Shown here: in pieces, positions 37,129-46,244 of the stretch
Position numbering within the stretch: the stretch's first letter is position 1
Layout of the letters: every line of letters starts with the position of its first letter
NCBI GenBank assembly: GCA_030746535.1
Contig: JASLML010000002.1
Span: 1 to 61,570 of the forward strand
Source: Fidelibacterota bacterium
Lineage (GTDB): Bacteria > Fidelibacterota > Marinisomatia > Marinisomatales > TCS55
Length of the DNA stretch: 61,570 nt
Direction: 5' to 3'
The notes under the pieces: generated by a model
The model's database searches: none
Seen by the model: the letters and a program-made list of their open reading frames with translations, nothing else
What the model was told of the DNA's origin: nothing
Program-made: the position numbers and the translations under genes

Positions 37129-37620
37129 ATGAAAAATACAACCATTTTACTGGCAGCAGCTACACTTGTACTGACGTCTTGGAACTGCGCCAAACCGTTG
37201 ACTGCAGAAGAATTGTTTGCCCGTGCAGAAAGCAAACGAAACGTGAAAAATTTTCCGGGAGCGCTGGAGGATTTGGAAACGCTGGTAAATAAATATCCTG
37301 AGCATGAACTTGTTGCAAAGTCCCGCTATTTTGTAGGTGATATTTATATGAATAATATGAAAGATTTCCAATCAGCCATTACAGCATACAGGAAGGTTGT
37401 GGAATTGCATCAGGGCAGCGGAATGGATGCCAATGCACAGTTTTTAATTGGCTTTATCTTTGCTAATTATATCAATGACCTAGATAATGCGAAGATAGAG
37501 TATTCACGATTCTTAGAGCAGTACCCTGACCATAACCTTGTAAAGGATGTAAATTTCGAATTGCAGTACCTCGGTAAGGATATCAACCAGATTCCCGTTC
37601 TGAAAAAAGTCGCTTCCTGA
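37129..37620 (+). CDS. TPR-repeat periplasmic protein or lipoprotein (BamD/YbgF-like)
   Basis: The 163-aa protein has an N-terminal signal (MKNTTILLAAATLVLTSWNC) and about three TPR-like repeats, including FPGALEDLETLVNKYPEHE, then DAKIEYSRFLEQYPDH-type spacing. The Cys at 20 could be lipidated, but SWN-C is a poor lipobox. TPR proteins of this type assist outer-membrane assembly (BamD) or the cell envelope (YbgF); at 163 residues it is shorter than BamD. The ORF track starts 80 codons earlier inside the Omp85 gene; AGAGG four bases before ATG 37129 and the signal peptide fix the start. Confidence 0.78.
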   Translation: MKNTTILLAAATLVLTSWNCAKPLTAEELFARAESKRNVKNFPGALEDLETLVNKYPEHELVAKSRYFVGDIYMNNMKDFQSAITAYRKVVELHQGSGMDANAQFLIGFIFANYINDLDNAKIEYSRFLEQYPDHNLVKDVNFELQYLGKDINQIPVLKKVAS

Positions 37621-37632
37621 TCTGAAATCATA

Positions 37633-38628
37633 ATGTCAGAATTCAGTTTATCCGAGATCAACGAAAAAATATCTGCGCATTCGGGCTTTGTAGATGATTT
37701 GAAAAAAGGCCTGTCGCAGGTTATTGTCGGCCAGGATGAACTGGTCAATAAAATTATCATCAGCCTCCTTGCGAACGGGCATATACTTCTGGAAGGCGTC
37801 CCGGGACTTGCAAAAACGCTGACGGTTAAAACCATTGCCCAGCTTATCGATACAAAATTTCAGCGCATCCAGTTTACACCCGACATGCTGCCGGCCGATT
37901 TGCTTGGAACCCTTATCTACAATCAGAAGTCAGGATCCTTTGAAACTCGGAAAGGTCCGATTTTTTCAAATATCATTTTAGCGGATGAAATCAACAGGGC
38001 GCCTTCCAAAGTACAAAGCGCTTTGTTGGAAGCAATGCAGGAAAGGCAGATCACCATTGGGGAAAAATCCTATATTCTTGATAAACCTTTTCTGGTGTTA
38101 GCAACGCAGAATCCAATTGAGCAGGAAGGCACTTATCCATTGCCTGAGGCACAGGTGGACCGATTCATGCTGAAGCTAAAGGTGGATTATCCAACCAAAG
38201 AGGAAGAGCGCGTCATTCTGAGGAAATCAGCAAAAACTGAAGCCGCTGAACCCGTAAAACCGGTAATTACACCCGATGCAGTTTTGAAGACTCAATCGCT
38301 TCTGGATGAAATTTATGTTGATGAAAAAGTGGAGGAATATGTTCTGAATCTGGTTTTTGCCACGCGGGATCCTGAAGAAGCGGGACTGGCCGATCTGGAA
38401 GGTTTGATTGAATACGGCGCTTCACCAAGAGCAACGATTAACCTTATTCTTGCCGCAAAGGCGAGGGCTTTTCTCGAACACAGAGGATACATTACGCCGG
38501 AGGATGTCCGATACATTGCCATGGATGTTTTGCGGCACCGCATTATTTTGAATTTTGAAGCGGAAGCAGAAGAAATTTCAACCGAAGACATGATCCAGCG
38601 CCTTTTGGAGACTGTCGTTATTCCCTGA
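37633..38628 (+). CDS. MoxR-family AAA+ ATPase
   Basis: The 331-aa protein has a Walker A-like GVPGLAKT and Walker B NIILADEINRAPSKVQSALLEAMQE, both typical of MoxR (RavA/MRP group). These ATPases are thought to act as chaperones in assembling enzyme complexes or envelope proteins. DUF58 and a membrane lipoprotein gene follow, a partial form of the Bat-type cluster. No VWA (BatA/BatB) proteins are nearby. Confidence 0.93.
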   Translation: MSEFSLSEINEKISAHSGFVDDLKKGLSQVIVGQDELVNKIIISLLANGHILLEGVPGLAKTLTVKTIAQLIDTKFQRIQFTPDMLPADLLGTLIYNQKSGSFETRKGPIFSNIILADEINRAPSKVQSALLEAMQERQITIGEKSYILDKPFLVLATQNPIEQEGTYPLPEAQVDRFMLKLKVDYPTKEEERVILRKSAKTEAAEPVKPVITPDAVLKTQSLLDEIYVDEKVEEYVLNLVFATRDPEEAGLADLEGLIEYGASPRATINLILAAKARAFLEHRGYITPEDVRYIAMDVLRHRIILNFEAEAEEISTEDMIQRLLETVVIP

Positions 38629-38639
38629 ATCCGGGCGGT

Positions 38640-39515
38640 ATGATTCCCCGGGAAATCATCAAAAAAGTCCGAAGAATCGAAATCCGAACCCGCGGGCTCG
38701 TGAACGATCTTTTCAGCGGCGAATATCACTCTGTTTTTAAAGGAAGGGGGATGTCTTTTTCAGAGGTGCGCGAATATGTCCCGGGGGATGATATCAGACT
38801 GATAGATTGGAATGTAACTGCACGAACCGGCGATCCGTTTATTAAAATTTTTGAAGAGGAACGTGAACTTACGGTCATCCTAATGGTGGACATGAGCGCT
38901 TCTGGACAGTTCGGAACAGCATCAAAGCTCAAAACAGAGCTTGCGGCAGAACTCGCTGCCGTACTCGGTTTTTCAGCAATAAAGAACAATGATAAGGTTG
39001 GTGTTATTTTCTTCACCGATGAAGTAGAAAAGTACATTCCACCTAAAAAAGGCCGGTCCCACATTCTTCGTGTCATTCGGGAAATATTGTATTTCACTCC
39101 GGAGAAAAAAGGAACATCGCTCGGAAACGCTCTTGATTTTTTACTGCACACCGCAAAACGAAGATCAGTTGTCTTTCTCATTTCGGATTTCATGAATGAG
39201 GGGTATTGGAGATCACTCAAAGTAGCAAATAGAAAGCATGATTTAATTGGCGTGCAGATACACGATCCTGCGGAAGAGGATATTCCCGACATCGGCATGG
39301 TAAAGGTGAAGGATCCGGAAACAAATGATGTTTTTTGGGTAGATACCGGATCGGCAGCAGATAGAAAAGCAGTTAAAGAACTTCGGGAAATGAATAAAAC
39401 TGAATTCATGGATGCATGCAGAAAAAGCAGATTTGACATTATACCGATTTCCACAAAGGAAGATTACGTGGAACCGCTGATGAATTATTTCAGAATGAGG
39501 GAAAAACGATTTTGA
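38640..39515 (+). CDS. DUF58 protein (von Willebrand-like fold)
   Basis: The 291-aa protein matches DUF58, which regularly partners MoxR ATPases: RGLVNDLFSGEYHSVFKGRG, YVPGDDIRLIDWNVTAR, and the MIDAS-like VDMSASGQFG with a C-terminal VVFLISDF. The exact role is unknown in the family. It lies eleven bases after moxR, and its TGA overlaps a TTG start of the next gene. Confidence 0.92.
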   Translation: MIPREIIKKVRRIEIRTRGLVNDLFSGEYHSVFKGRGMSFSEVREYVPGDDIRLIDWNVTARTGDPFIKIFEEERELTVILMVDMSASGQFGTASKLKTELAAELAAVLGFSAIKNNDKVGVIFFTDEVEKYIPPKKGRSHILRVIREILYFTPEKKGTSLGNALDFLLHTAKRRSVVFLISDFMNEGYWRSLKVANRKHDLIGVQIHDPAEEDIPDIGMVKVKDPETNDVFWVDTGSAADRKAVKELREMNKTEFMDACRKSRFDIIPISTKEDYVEPLMNYFRMREKRF

Positions 39516-40477
39516 ATTTGCTGGTGAAAAAGGACCTTATTCCTCTTTTTCTTTTTTTCATTCTGGCAGGCTGTTCCGAACAAACAAAAGAGAATCAGCT
39601 TAATGCGGAAGCGGAAATTGATACAAACCGAGTCGCGATTGGCGATGTATTCCATTACACCGTTACGGCTTCGGCACCGGATGACAGGCTGCTGGGTTTT
39701 CCGGAATTGGAAGGAAGCACCGCACTTGAAGTGAGAAGCAGCGATCACTCCGTTGATGACTATGGAATGCACAAAGTTGAATTTAAATTGGCTTTATGGG
39801 ACACGGGTTATCATTCTGTTCCTGCTTATCCCATTGAAGTTTTTCTGCGGGATTCGACGCTGGAACAGGTGATCCGCTTAGACAGCCTGAATGTTTTTGT
39901 ATTTTCCTCCATCGCCGAAGATTCCCTTTTTCAGGCATCCGGCACCGTCGGTTTAAAACCAGTAAAAAATCCCGTTCCAGTAGAGATACCACTTCCTCTG
40001 AAAACGATTGGACTTGCTGCGCTAATGCTGATATTGCTTGGATTGATAATTTTTATTTGGTTTCGCAGAACCCCTGACCGCTTCCGGTTTGCTGAACCAT
40101 TCGTGGATGCAGCGCCGCCGGATGAGGCGGCACTCGGCAAATTAAAGGAACTCGTCAAACAAGTCGAAAAGGGGGAATCTTCTGTGAAGGAATATTATAC
40201 ATCTCTATCGCATATCATCAGGGAATACCTGGAATTTGCATTTTTTGTAAAAACACTTGAAATGACAACGGAAGAGATTGAACGGTTTTCCGGAAATTTC
40301 CCGTTTGCATCTGCTACTAAAGATGAATGGAAAAAGGTTTTAAAGCAGGCGGATATGGTGAAATATGCAAAAGAATCAGCTGATATTTCCAACGTACAGA
40401 AAGATATCAGGTCAGCGGAAGCATTCATAAAAAATACGACAATATTTTGGAAGCGAAACGATAGCACTCTTCCGTAA
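39512..40477 (+). CDS. Membrane lipoprotein of unknown function linked to MoxR/DUF58
   Basis: The 321-aa protein starts at TTG within the DUF58 stop (TTGA). It has a lipoprotein signal with a good lipobox, FFILAGC, a periplasmic beta-rich domain (about 25-150), one membrane span near 165-190 (LAALMLILLGLIIFIWF) and a helical cytoplasmic tail. The layout resembles a shortened BatD or a DUF4381-like protein. I infer it works with the MoxR/DUF58 pair at the membrane; no catalytic motif is seen. Confidence 0.75.
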   Translation: MNLLVKKDLIPLFLFFILAGCSEQTKENQLNAEAEIDTNRVAIGDVFHYTVTASAPDDRLLGFPELEGSTALEVRSSDHSVDDYGMHKVEFKLALWDTGYHSVPAYPIEVFLRDSTLEQVIRLDSLNVFVFSSIAEDSLFQASGTVGLKPVKNPVPVEIPLPLKTIGLAALMLILLGLIIFIWFRRTPDRFRFAEPFVDAAPPDEAALGKLKELVKQVEKGESSVKEYYTSLSHIIREYLEFAFFVKTLEMTTEEIERFSGNFPFASATKDEWKKVLKQADMVKYAKESADISNVQKDIRSAEAFIKNTTIFWKRNDSTLP

Positions 40478-40528
40478 TTTTCTGAGGATTTATTCGTAAG
40501 TTATTCGGTTGGCTCAGTTCGAAAAATA

Positions 40529-41092
40529 ATGGCGACTACAGCAGATATCAGAAACGGCGCTGTTCTGTTTCATAAAGGCAAACGCATGAAAGTGATTGAA
40601 TTCCTCCATGTGAAACCCGGGAAAGGCGGAGCGTTCGTCCGAACAAAACTCAAAGATATTCAATCGGGAAAAGTGATAGACGAAACATTTAACGGCGGAG
40701 CGAAAATTGAACTGGTCCGCGTTGAAGCAAAAACAATGCAGTTTTTATATGCCGACGGCGAAGATTTCATTTTCATGGATAATCAGACTTACGAACAATT
40801 ACTGGTAAGTGGAATGACGGTCGGTTCCGCAAAGAATTATTTGATTGCAGGGCAGGAGGTTGATTTGCTGTTCGACGGCAGTGAAATTCTCGATGTAAGA
40901 ATGCCGGCACATGTTATTTTGGAAGTAACGCATACAGAACCCGGAATGCGCGGCAATACGGCAACCGGCGCCACCAAGCCCGCGACGCTTGAAACGGGGT
41001 ATGCTGTTCAGGTACCCTTATTTGTTGATGAAGGTGATAGATTGAAGGTTGATACCCGTTCCGGTGAATATGTTGAGCGGGCAAAATTGTAA
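40529..41092 (+). CDS. efp: Elongation factor P
   Basis: EF-P relieves ribosome stalling at proline stretches. The 187-aa protein has the three OB-like domains and the modified-lysine loop HVKPGKGGAF, with Lys32 at the tip where E. coli EF-P carries beta-lysine. No epmA/epmB or earP is in the window, so the modification, if any, is unknown. It is followed by accB and accC, an order (efp-accB-accC) known from several phyla. Confidence 0.97.
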   Translation: MATTADIRNGAVLFHKGKRMKVIEFLHVKPGKGGAFVRTKLKDIQSGKVIDETFNGGAKIELVRVEAKTMQFLYADGEDFIFMDNQTYEQLLVSGMTVGSAKNYLIAGQEVDLLFDGSEILDVRMPAHVILEVTHTEPGMRGNTATGATKPATLETGYAVQVPLFVDEGDRLKVDTRSGEYVERAKL

Positions 41093-41121
41093 GCGGATTT
41101 TACCGAACTTAAGGAAAGCAT

Positions 41122-41574
41122 ATGTGGAAAGATAAGGTGAAAGAAATCATATATATCCTGGAGAACAGCGATATTGAAGAAATTGATATTACCTTTTGGG
41201 GGAAACGGATTCGTGTATCCAAATCCGGCAGCGTCATTGAAGGCTCGGTTTCGCCGACAGCAACGGCAGTACAGTCTAGCTCCATCGAAGCACCTGAGGC
41301 GACTCCGGCATCAGCTCCGCCAGCGGAAACAGGCGGTGAGCAAATTTTATCTCCAATGCCCGGTACCTTTTACAGAGCAGCTAGTCCGGAAAGCGATCCA
41401 TTTATCAACGAAGGTGACACGGTGAAAAAAGGGCAGACACTGTGCATCATTGAAGCAATGAAAATTATGAATGAGATTGAGGCAGAGCAGGACGGCGTTA
41501 TCCGAAACATTTTAGTGGAAGACGGAAAACCTGTGGAATTCAATCAGCCGTTATTCACGATTGAACCCTCCTGA
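41122..41574 (+). CDS. accB: Biotin carboxyl carrier protein of acetyl-CoA carboxylase
   Basis: AccB carries biotin between the carboxylase and transferase halves of acetyl-CoA carboxylase. The 150-aa protein has an Ala/Pro-rich linker (about 50-75) and a C-terminal biotinyl domain with EAMKIMNEI; the biotinylated lysine is K114. Length is normal. accC follows 25 bases later; accA and accD are not in the window. Confidence 0.96.
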   Translation: MWKDKVKEIIYILENSDIEEIDITFWGKRIRVSKSGSVIEGSVSPTATAVQSSSIEAPEATPASAPPAETGGEQILSPMPGTFYRAASPESDPFINEGDTVKKGQTLCIIEAMKIMNEIEAEQDGVIRNILVEDGKPVEFNQPLFTIEPS

Positions 41575-41599
41575 TCCGCCTCCATTGATCTAAGATCTT

Positions 41600-42955
41600 A
41601 TGTTTAAAAAAATCCTGATCGCTAACCGCGGGGAAATTGCTCTTCGGATTATCCGGGCCTGCCACGAATTAGGCATCAAAACGGTTGCTGTTTATTCTAC
41701 GGCTGATGAATTGTCACTTCATGTCAAATTTGCGGATGAGGCTGTATGCATAGGGCCGCCGCCGGGCAAGGACAGCTATCTGAATATTCCGAGGATCATC
41801 GCGGCAGGAGAAATAACAAACTCTGATGCGATCCATCCTGGTTATGGCTTCCTCGCAGAGAATGCTGAATTTTCTCATATAGCCCAGGAAAACGATTTCA
41901 CATTTATTGGTCCAAACCCTGAAACCATCAATTCGATGGGGAATAAATCCCAAGCGAAGGACACCATGAAAGCAGCAGGCGTGCCTGTGATTCCCGGCAG
42001 TGATGGAATCATTGAAAATCCTGAAGAAGGGAAAAAGCTGGCAAAGGAAATGGGTTATCCAGTGATGATAAAAGCATCATCCGGAGGCGGCGGAAAAGGC
42101 ATGCGGTATGTCGAAAAGGAAGATGAGTTTGACAAAGCATTTGACACTGCAAAAAACGAAGCGCTGACCGCATTCGGCGACGGAGATGTTTACCTGGAAA
42201 AATTCCTGGTGAATCCAAGGCATATTGAGGTGCAGGTTCTGGCCGATTCCAAGGGGAATGTTGTGCATCTCGGTGAACGCGAATGCACCATCCAGCGGCG
42301 GCACCAGAAACTGATAGAAGAATCTCCCTCGGTGGCTGTGGATGAATCCATCCGAAAAGCAATGGGAGAGATGGCCGTTCGCGGAACGAAGGCTGTGGAC
42401 TATATCGGCGTAGGCACCATGGAATTCCTCATGGACAAGAATAAAGATTTTTATTTTATGGAAATGAATACACGGATCCAGGTGGAGCATCCTGTTACCG
42501 AAATGGTTGTTGGCGTGGACCTCATTAAGCAGCAGATCCGCATGCACGCCGGTGAATCTTTTCCGGAATATTTAAATGATTTGCAGCTCCGCGGACATTC
42601 CATTGAATGCAGAATCAATGCTGAGGATCCCGCTAATAATTTTATTCCGTTTCCCGCAATTATTTCAAGTTTTCATCTTCCCGGTGGGAAAGGGATCCGT
42701 GTGGATACCCATGCGTATGCAGGATATGAGATTCCGACACATTACGATTCGATGATCGGCAAATTGATTGTTCACGCTTCGAACCGGGAAAAAGCTATCA
42801 ACCGCATGCAGCGGGCATTGGAAGAGTGCATTATTGAAGGGCCGAAAACAACCATTCCGTTTCATCAGGCCATCATGAAAGATTCCCAGTTCCAAGCCGG
42901 TGAATTTGATACGGGATTTTTAGAAACTTTTGAATACAATCCTGAAAAGGAATAA
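41600..42955 (+). CDS. accC: Biotin carboxylase subunit of acetyl-CoA carboxylase
   Basis: AccC carboxylates the biotin on AccB using ATP and bicarbonate. The 451-aa protein begins [18 protein letters not shown] and has SGGGGKGMR, the ATP-grasp glycine loop, plus EVQVLAD and [16 protein letters not shown]. All are core biotin carboxylase motifs. Size fits a stand-alone subunit. The next gene, gcvH, starts ten bases later. Confidence 0.97.
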   Translation: MFKKILIANRGEIALRIIRACHELGIKTVAVYSTADELSLHVKFADEAVCIGPPPGKDSYLNIPRIIAAGEITNSDAIHPGYGFLAENAEFSHIAQENDFTFIGPNPETINSMGNKSQAKDTMKAAGVPVIPGSDGIIENPEEGKKLAKEMGYPVMIKASSGGGGKGMRYVEKEDEFDKAFDTAKNEALTAFGDGDVYLEKFLVNPRHIEVQVLADSKGNVVHLGERECTIQRRHQKLIEESPSVAVDESIRKAMGEMAVRGTKAVDYIGVGTMEFLMDKNKDFYFMEMNTRIQVEHPVTEMVVGVDLIKQQIRMHAGESFPEYLNDLQLRGHSIECRINAEDPANNFIPFPAIISSFHLPGGKGIRVDTHAYAGYEIPTHYDSMIGKLIVHASNREKAINRMQRALEECIIEGPKTTIPFHQAIMKDSQFQAGEFDTGFLETFEYNPEKE

Positions 42956-42965
42956 GGAAAATACC

Positions 42966-43352
42966 ATGAACATACCCGACGAATTACGATACACGAAGGA
43001 CCACGAATGGGTAAGAGAGGACGGAGATGCTGCTGTTGTGGGAATCACCGAACATGCTCAGGGAGAGCTCGGCGATATTGTATTTGTTGAATTCCCCGAA
43101 GCCGGAGACAACGTAACCAAAAACGAACCGTTTGGAACCATTGAAGCTGTAAAAACAGTTGCAGACCTATTTGCACCTATTTCCGGTGAAGTGCTTGAAA
43201 TAAATGAAGCAATTGAAGATGCGCCGGAGCTTGCCAACTCCGATCCGTATGGTGAAGGATGGCTTATAAAAATATCAATATCTAATGCTGAAGAACTGGA
43301 TTCCCTCATGTCAGCTTCTGGCTATAAATTATTTATTGAAAGCGAGGGGTAA
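42966..43352 (+). CDS. gcvH: Glycine cleavage system H protein
   Basis: GcvH carries the aminomethyl group on a lipoyl arm in glycine cleavage. The 128-aa protein has DHEWVREDG and the lipoylation loop GTIEAVKTVADLF with lysine K63. The ORF track's start 12 codons earlier lies within accC; ATG 42966 is preferred, with AAGGA upstream and the usual N-terminus MNIPDELRYTKDHEW. No gcvT or gcvP is nearby. Confidence 0.95.
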   Translation: MNIPDELRYTKDHEWVREDGDAAVVGITEHAQGELGDIVFVEFPEAGDNVTKNEPFGTIEAVKTVADLFAPISGEVLEINEAIEDAPELANSDPYGEGWLIKISISNAEELDSLMSASGYKLFIESEG

Positions 43353-43358
43353 ATTCCG

Positions 43359-44111
43359 GTGAGCGGTTCTGTTTATCAGTCATTGCTGAGCGCTGCGGAA
43401 ACACGCGGCGGAGGATACATTGTCTTGATCGATCCTGATAGGAAGTATGATAATTCGTTGGAAGCACGTGTTGAATCCGCACACAATGCCGGCGCAGACG
43501 CGATATTTGTCGGCGGAAGTTTAATGATGGACGGGCAATACCATGACCGCATCAAACGGATTAAAGAAAATTCCACGATTCCCGTCATCTTTTTTCCGGG
43601 CGGAGTGAATCAGCTTAACGAACATTTTGACGCAATTCTTTTTACGGCTGTTTTATCGGGAAGAAATCCGCATTATCTTATTGGCGAACAGGTTATCGCG
43701 GCGCCGATCGTGAAGGACCTTGGACTTGAGGTGATTCCAACAAGTTATTTGTTGTTTGACGGCGGCTCGCATTCCACGGTTGAATTTATGAGCGGCACGC
43801 GGCCGCTCCCGATACATCGGCCGGACATTGCCGTTGCACACGCACTGGCTTCGGAATATTTGGGAAAACAGCTGATTTATCTCGAAGCGGGCAGCGGAGC
43901 GAAGGAATCCGTGCCCAATGAAACGGTCAAGGAAATCTGCGGACAAGTATCAGTTCCGGTGCTTGTCGGAGGCGGTATCACATCGCCGGAAGCAGCCCGT
44001 GAAAAAGTGGAAGCAGGAGCAATTTTCATTGTGACGGGAACCGCTGTTGAAAACGGCGAGTCATCAAATCTTATGAAAGCATTTTCAGATGCAATTCATA
44101 CAAAGGAGTAA
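43359..44111 (+). CDS. Geranylgeranylglyceryl phosphate synthase family protein
   Basis: The 250-aa protein is a PcrB/GGGPS-type TIM barrel. Blocks are LIDPDR, GADAIFVGGS, YLIGEQVIAAP, SYLLFDGG, IYLEAGSGA and VLVGGGITSPE. GGGPS couples GGPP to sn-glycerol 1-phosphate through an ether bond, the first committed step of archaeal membrane lipids; the Bacillus PcrB relative uses heptaprenyl diphosphate. The size and blocks fit the group shared by archaea and Bacteroidetes-type bacteria. The start is GTG, just after gcvH. FCB-group bacteria have been reported to carry such genes. The prenyl donor length cannot be read by eye. Confidence 0.85.
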   Translation: MSGSVYQSLLSAAETRGGGYIVLIDPDRKYDNSLEARVESAHNAGADAIFVGGSLMMDGQYHDRIKRIKENSTIPVIFFPGGVNQLNEHFDAILFTAVLSGRNPHYLIGEQVIAAPIVKDLGLEVIPTSYLLFDGGSHSTVEFMSGTRPLPIHRPDIAVAHALASEYLGKQLIYLEAGSGAKESVPNETVKEICGQVSVPVLVGGGITSPEAAREKVEAGAIFIVTGTAVENGESSNLMKAFSDAIHTKE

Positions 44112-44114
44112 CTC

Positions 44115-44693
44115 ATGAGTGATCGCGCAGAAATAAACAGGCAGCTTGAAGAAAGCGCAAACGTAAAGCAGGAAATGATAACATCGTGCGCGGAAACAAT
44201 TGAATCTGCCTCCGAACTTTTGAAGAAATCGCTTAAGAACGGCAACAAGGTATTATGGGCAGGTAACGGCGGAAGCGCTGGACAGGCGCAGCATTTGTCT
44301 ACCGAACTGATCGGCGGCCTCAGAGATCATACGTGGAAAGGTGTTCCATCCATATCATTGACCGTGGATTCGTCCTTTATTACTGCGTGGGCAAACGATG
44401 TCGGTTTTAAGTCGGTCTTTGCTCAGCAGGTTGGTGCACTCGGAACAGAAGGTGATGTATTTATCGCGCTTTCTACAAGCGGAAATTCCGGGAATGTCAT
44501 CGAAGCGGTGGAAAAGGCGCGCAGCATAGGCATGAAAATTATTGTATTCACTGGCAGATCCGGCGGAAAGCTGAAACCGATGGGAGATGTTGTCATATCC
44601 ATTCCAAGTGATGACTGCCAGCGCATTCAGGAAGGGCACATCCTCGCCGGCCACATTATGTGTGAACTGGTCGAGCAGGAGTTCACACGATAA
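44115..44693 (+). CDS. gmhA: Phosphoheptose isomerase (GmhA-type SIS domain)
   Basis: GmhA converts sedoheptulose 7-phosphate to D-glycero-D-manno-heptose 7-phosphate for lipopolysaccharide core heptose. The 192-aa SIS-domain protein has WAGNGGSAGQAQHLSTELIGG, LTVDSSFITAWANDVGF and STSGNSGNVIEA, all GmhA-type. It starts three bases after the GGGPS gene. The rest of the heptose pathway is not in the window. Confidence 0.92.
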   Translation: MSDRAEINRQLEESANVKQEMITSCAETIESASELLKKSLKNGNKVLWAGNGGSAGQAQHLSTELIGGLRDHTWKGVPSISLTVDSSFITAWANDVGFKSVFAQQVGALGTEGDVFIALSTSGNSGNVIEAVEKARSIGMKIIVFTGRSGGKLKPMGDVVISIPSDDCQRIQEGHILAGHIMCELVEQEFTR

Positions 44694-44699
44694 CCTTTC

Positions 44700-45593
44700 G
44701 TGGAAACTCATTTTCAGGATTATATCACCATGATCCGGGTTGAAAAAAATCTGGCGCAAAATACAGTTGAGGCTTACGAAAGGGACATCAGCCGTTATCT
44801 GAAATTTTTGGAGGAAGAGAAAAAGGTAACATCCATCAGGCGCGTAAAGGACAGCCAAATCAGAGAATTTATCAGAGCACTTTCGGATTTGGAACTGGCT
44901 CCGTCCACACTCCACCGTAATTTTTCGGCAATACGGTCCTACCATGATTTTCTCGTGGAATCGGAAATAACGGATGAAAGCCCGGCGCAATTATTGGTTC
45001 CTCCAAAAAGGGATCAAAAAATCCCTGACGTGCTTTCAATTGAAGAAGTTGAACAAATCATTGGCGCGATCAATAGTGATTCGGATGCATTTGTAAGGGA
45101 TAAAGCGTTGCTCGAAGTGCTGTATTCCACAGGAGTAAGGGTGTCTGAATTATGCAATTTGGAAATGGCGGACATTCAAAATAAATCGGGAGTGCTTCGG
45201 ATAAAGGGGAAAGGGAAAAAAGAGCGTTTGGTTCCGATTGGCGGCAAGGCAGTGGATGTACTTGATAATTATATAAAAAAAATGAGATTCAGGTTAACAG
45301 AGAAAAATTTAGACAATGGTAAAGTATTTTTAAGTATGAATGGACGTCCGCTTACGCGTTCTGCTGTTTGGCAAATACTCAAAAAGTGGACAGCAGAATC
45401 GGGAATTAAAAAAAACATTAGTCCGCATACTTTTCGCCATTCATTCGCTACGCATTTATTGGAAGGCGGGGCAGACTTGCGAGCGATTCAGGAAATGCTC
45501 GGGCACGAAAGCATTACCACAACAGAATTGTATACGCATTTGGACAAACAATATCTTGCGGAAGTGCACAAGGCATTTCATCCGAGGTGGTAG
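44700..45593 (+). CDS. xerD: Tyrosine recombinase XerC/XerD family
   Basis: The 297-aa protein is a Xer-type site-specific recombinase. It has the N-terminal SAM-like DNA-binding domain and catalytic residues in STGVRVSEL (Arg), HTFRHSFATHLLEGG (His-x-x-Arg), LGHESITTTELYTHL (His and nucleophile Tyr). Length and position in a housekeeping block fit a chromosome-dimer-resolving XerD/C rather than a mobile integrase. The start is GTG. The next gene's ATG follows its stop without a gap. Confidence 0.92.
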   Translation: METHFQDYITMIRVEKNLAQNTVEAYERDISRYLKFLEEEKKVTSIRRVKDSQIREFIRALSDLELAPSTLHRNFSAIRSYHDFLVESEITDESPAQLLVPPKRDQKIPDVLSIEEVEQIIGAINSDSDAFVRDKALLEVLYSTGVRVSELCNLEMADIQNKSGVLRIKGKGKKERLVPIGGKAVDVLDNYIKKMRFRLTEKNLDNGKVFLSMNGRPLTRSAVWQILKKWTAESGIKKNISPHTFRHSFATHLLEGGADLRAIQEMLGHESITTTELYTHLDKQYLAEVHKAFHPRW

Positions 45594-46244
45594 ATGGGAA
45601 TTGCGTCTTTAGATCCAGCTGTTCAGGTCATTCTTATTCCGGTCATTTTATTTTCGCTCTCGTTTCACGAATTTGCTCACGGATGGGTGGCATTTCGCTT
45701 TGGCGATCCGACTGCTCACAGTCACGGCAGACTGACCTTAAATCCGCTGGCACATTTGGATATGTTCGGAACATTAGCACTGTATTTCATGGGGTTCGGA
45801 TGGGCAAAACCGGTACCCGTAGATGTCGGCAGGCTGCATAATCCAAAACGCGATTCCACGCTAGTTGCGCTGGCCGGTCCGGGATCCAATTTTCTGCTGG
45901 CGTTAATTTGCGGTGTGAGTTTTTCCATCCTTTTGAAAATGGCGGCTGCAGGCACGGAAGTACCTATGATCGTTTTAGATGTGCTGCAGGTCGGACTTTT
46001 TATCAATACAACGCTCGGTGTATTCAATTTTCTTCCGATTCCACCTTTGGACGGCTCGCGGATACTGGAAGGATTCATTCCATATGAACACCGCGATCTT
46101 GTCATCAAAATGGAGCATTACGGACCGATGGTTCTTATTGGCCTGATAGCATTCGGATGGATTAGTGGATTCAGCATAATCTGGACGGTAATGGGGCCGA
46201 TCATTCGGACACTGACGAGCATATTCACCGGCGGAATTCTTTAA
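45594..46244 (+). CDS. M50 site-2 protease family membrane metallopeptidase
   Basis: The 216-aa protein is an intramembrane zinc protease of the short Rip-like M50 group. It has HEFAH at 25-29 in SFHEFAHGWVAF, and the second metal motif PIPPLDGSRIL. Several hydrophobic segments fit a polytopic protein with no PDZ or CBS domain. Members cleave membrane proteins within the bilayer; the substrate here is unknown. It overlaps the next small gene by one base. Confidence 0.9.
   Translation: MGIASLDPAVQVILIPVILFSLSFHEFAHGWVAFRFGDPTAHSHGRLTLNPLAHLDMFGTLALYFMGFGWAKPVPVDVGRLHNPKRDSTLVALAGPGSNFLLALICGVSFSILLKMAAAGTEVPMIVLDVLQVGLFINTTLGVFNFLPIPPLDGSRILEGFIPYEHRDLVIKMEHYGPMVLIGLIAFGWISGFSIIWTVMGPIIRTLTSIFTGGIL

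Noticed and set aside
44700-45593. Mobile-element integrase
   Set aside because: The recombinase is of housekeeping XerC/D length, and no attachment sites, direct repeats or cargo genes are seen around it.
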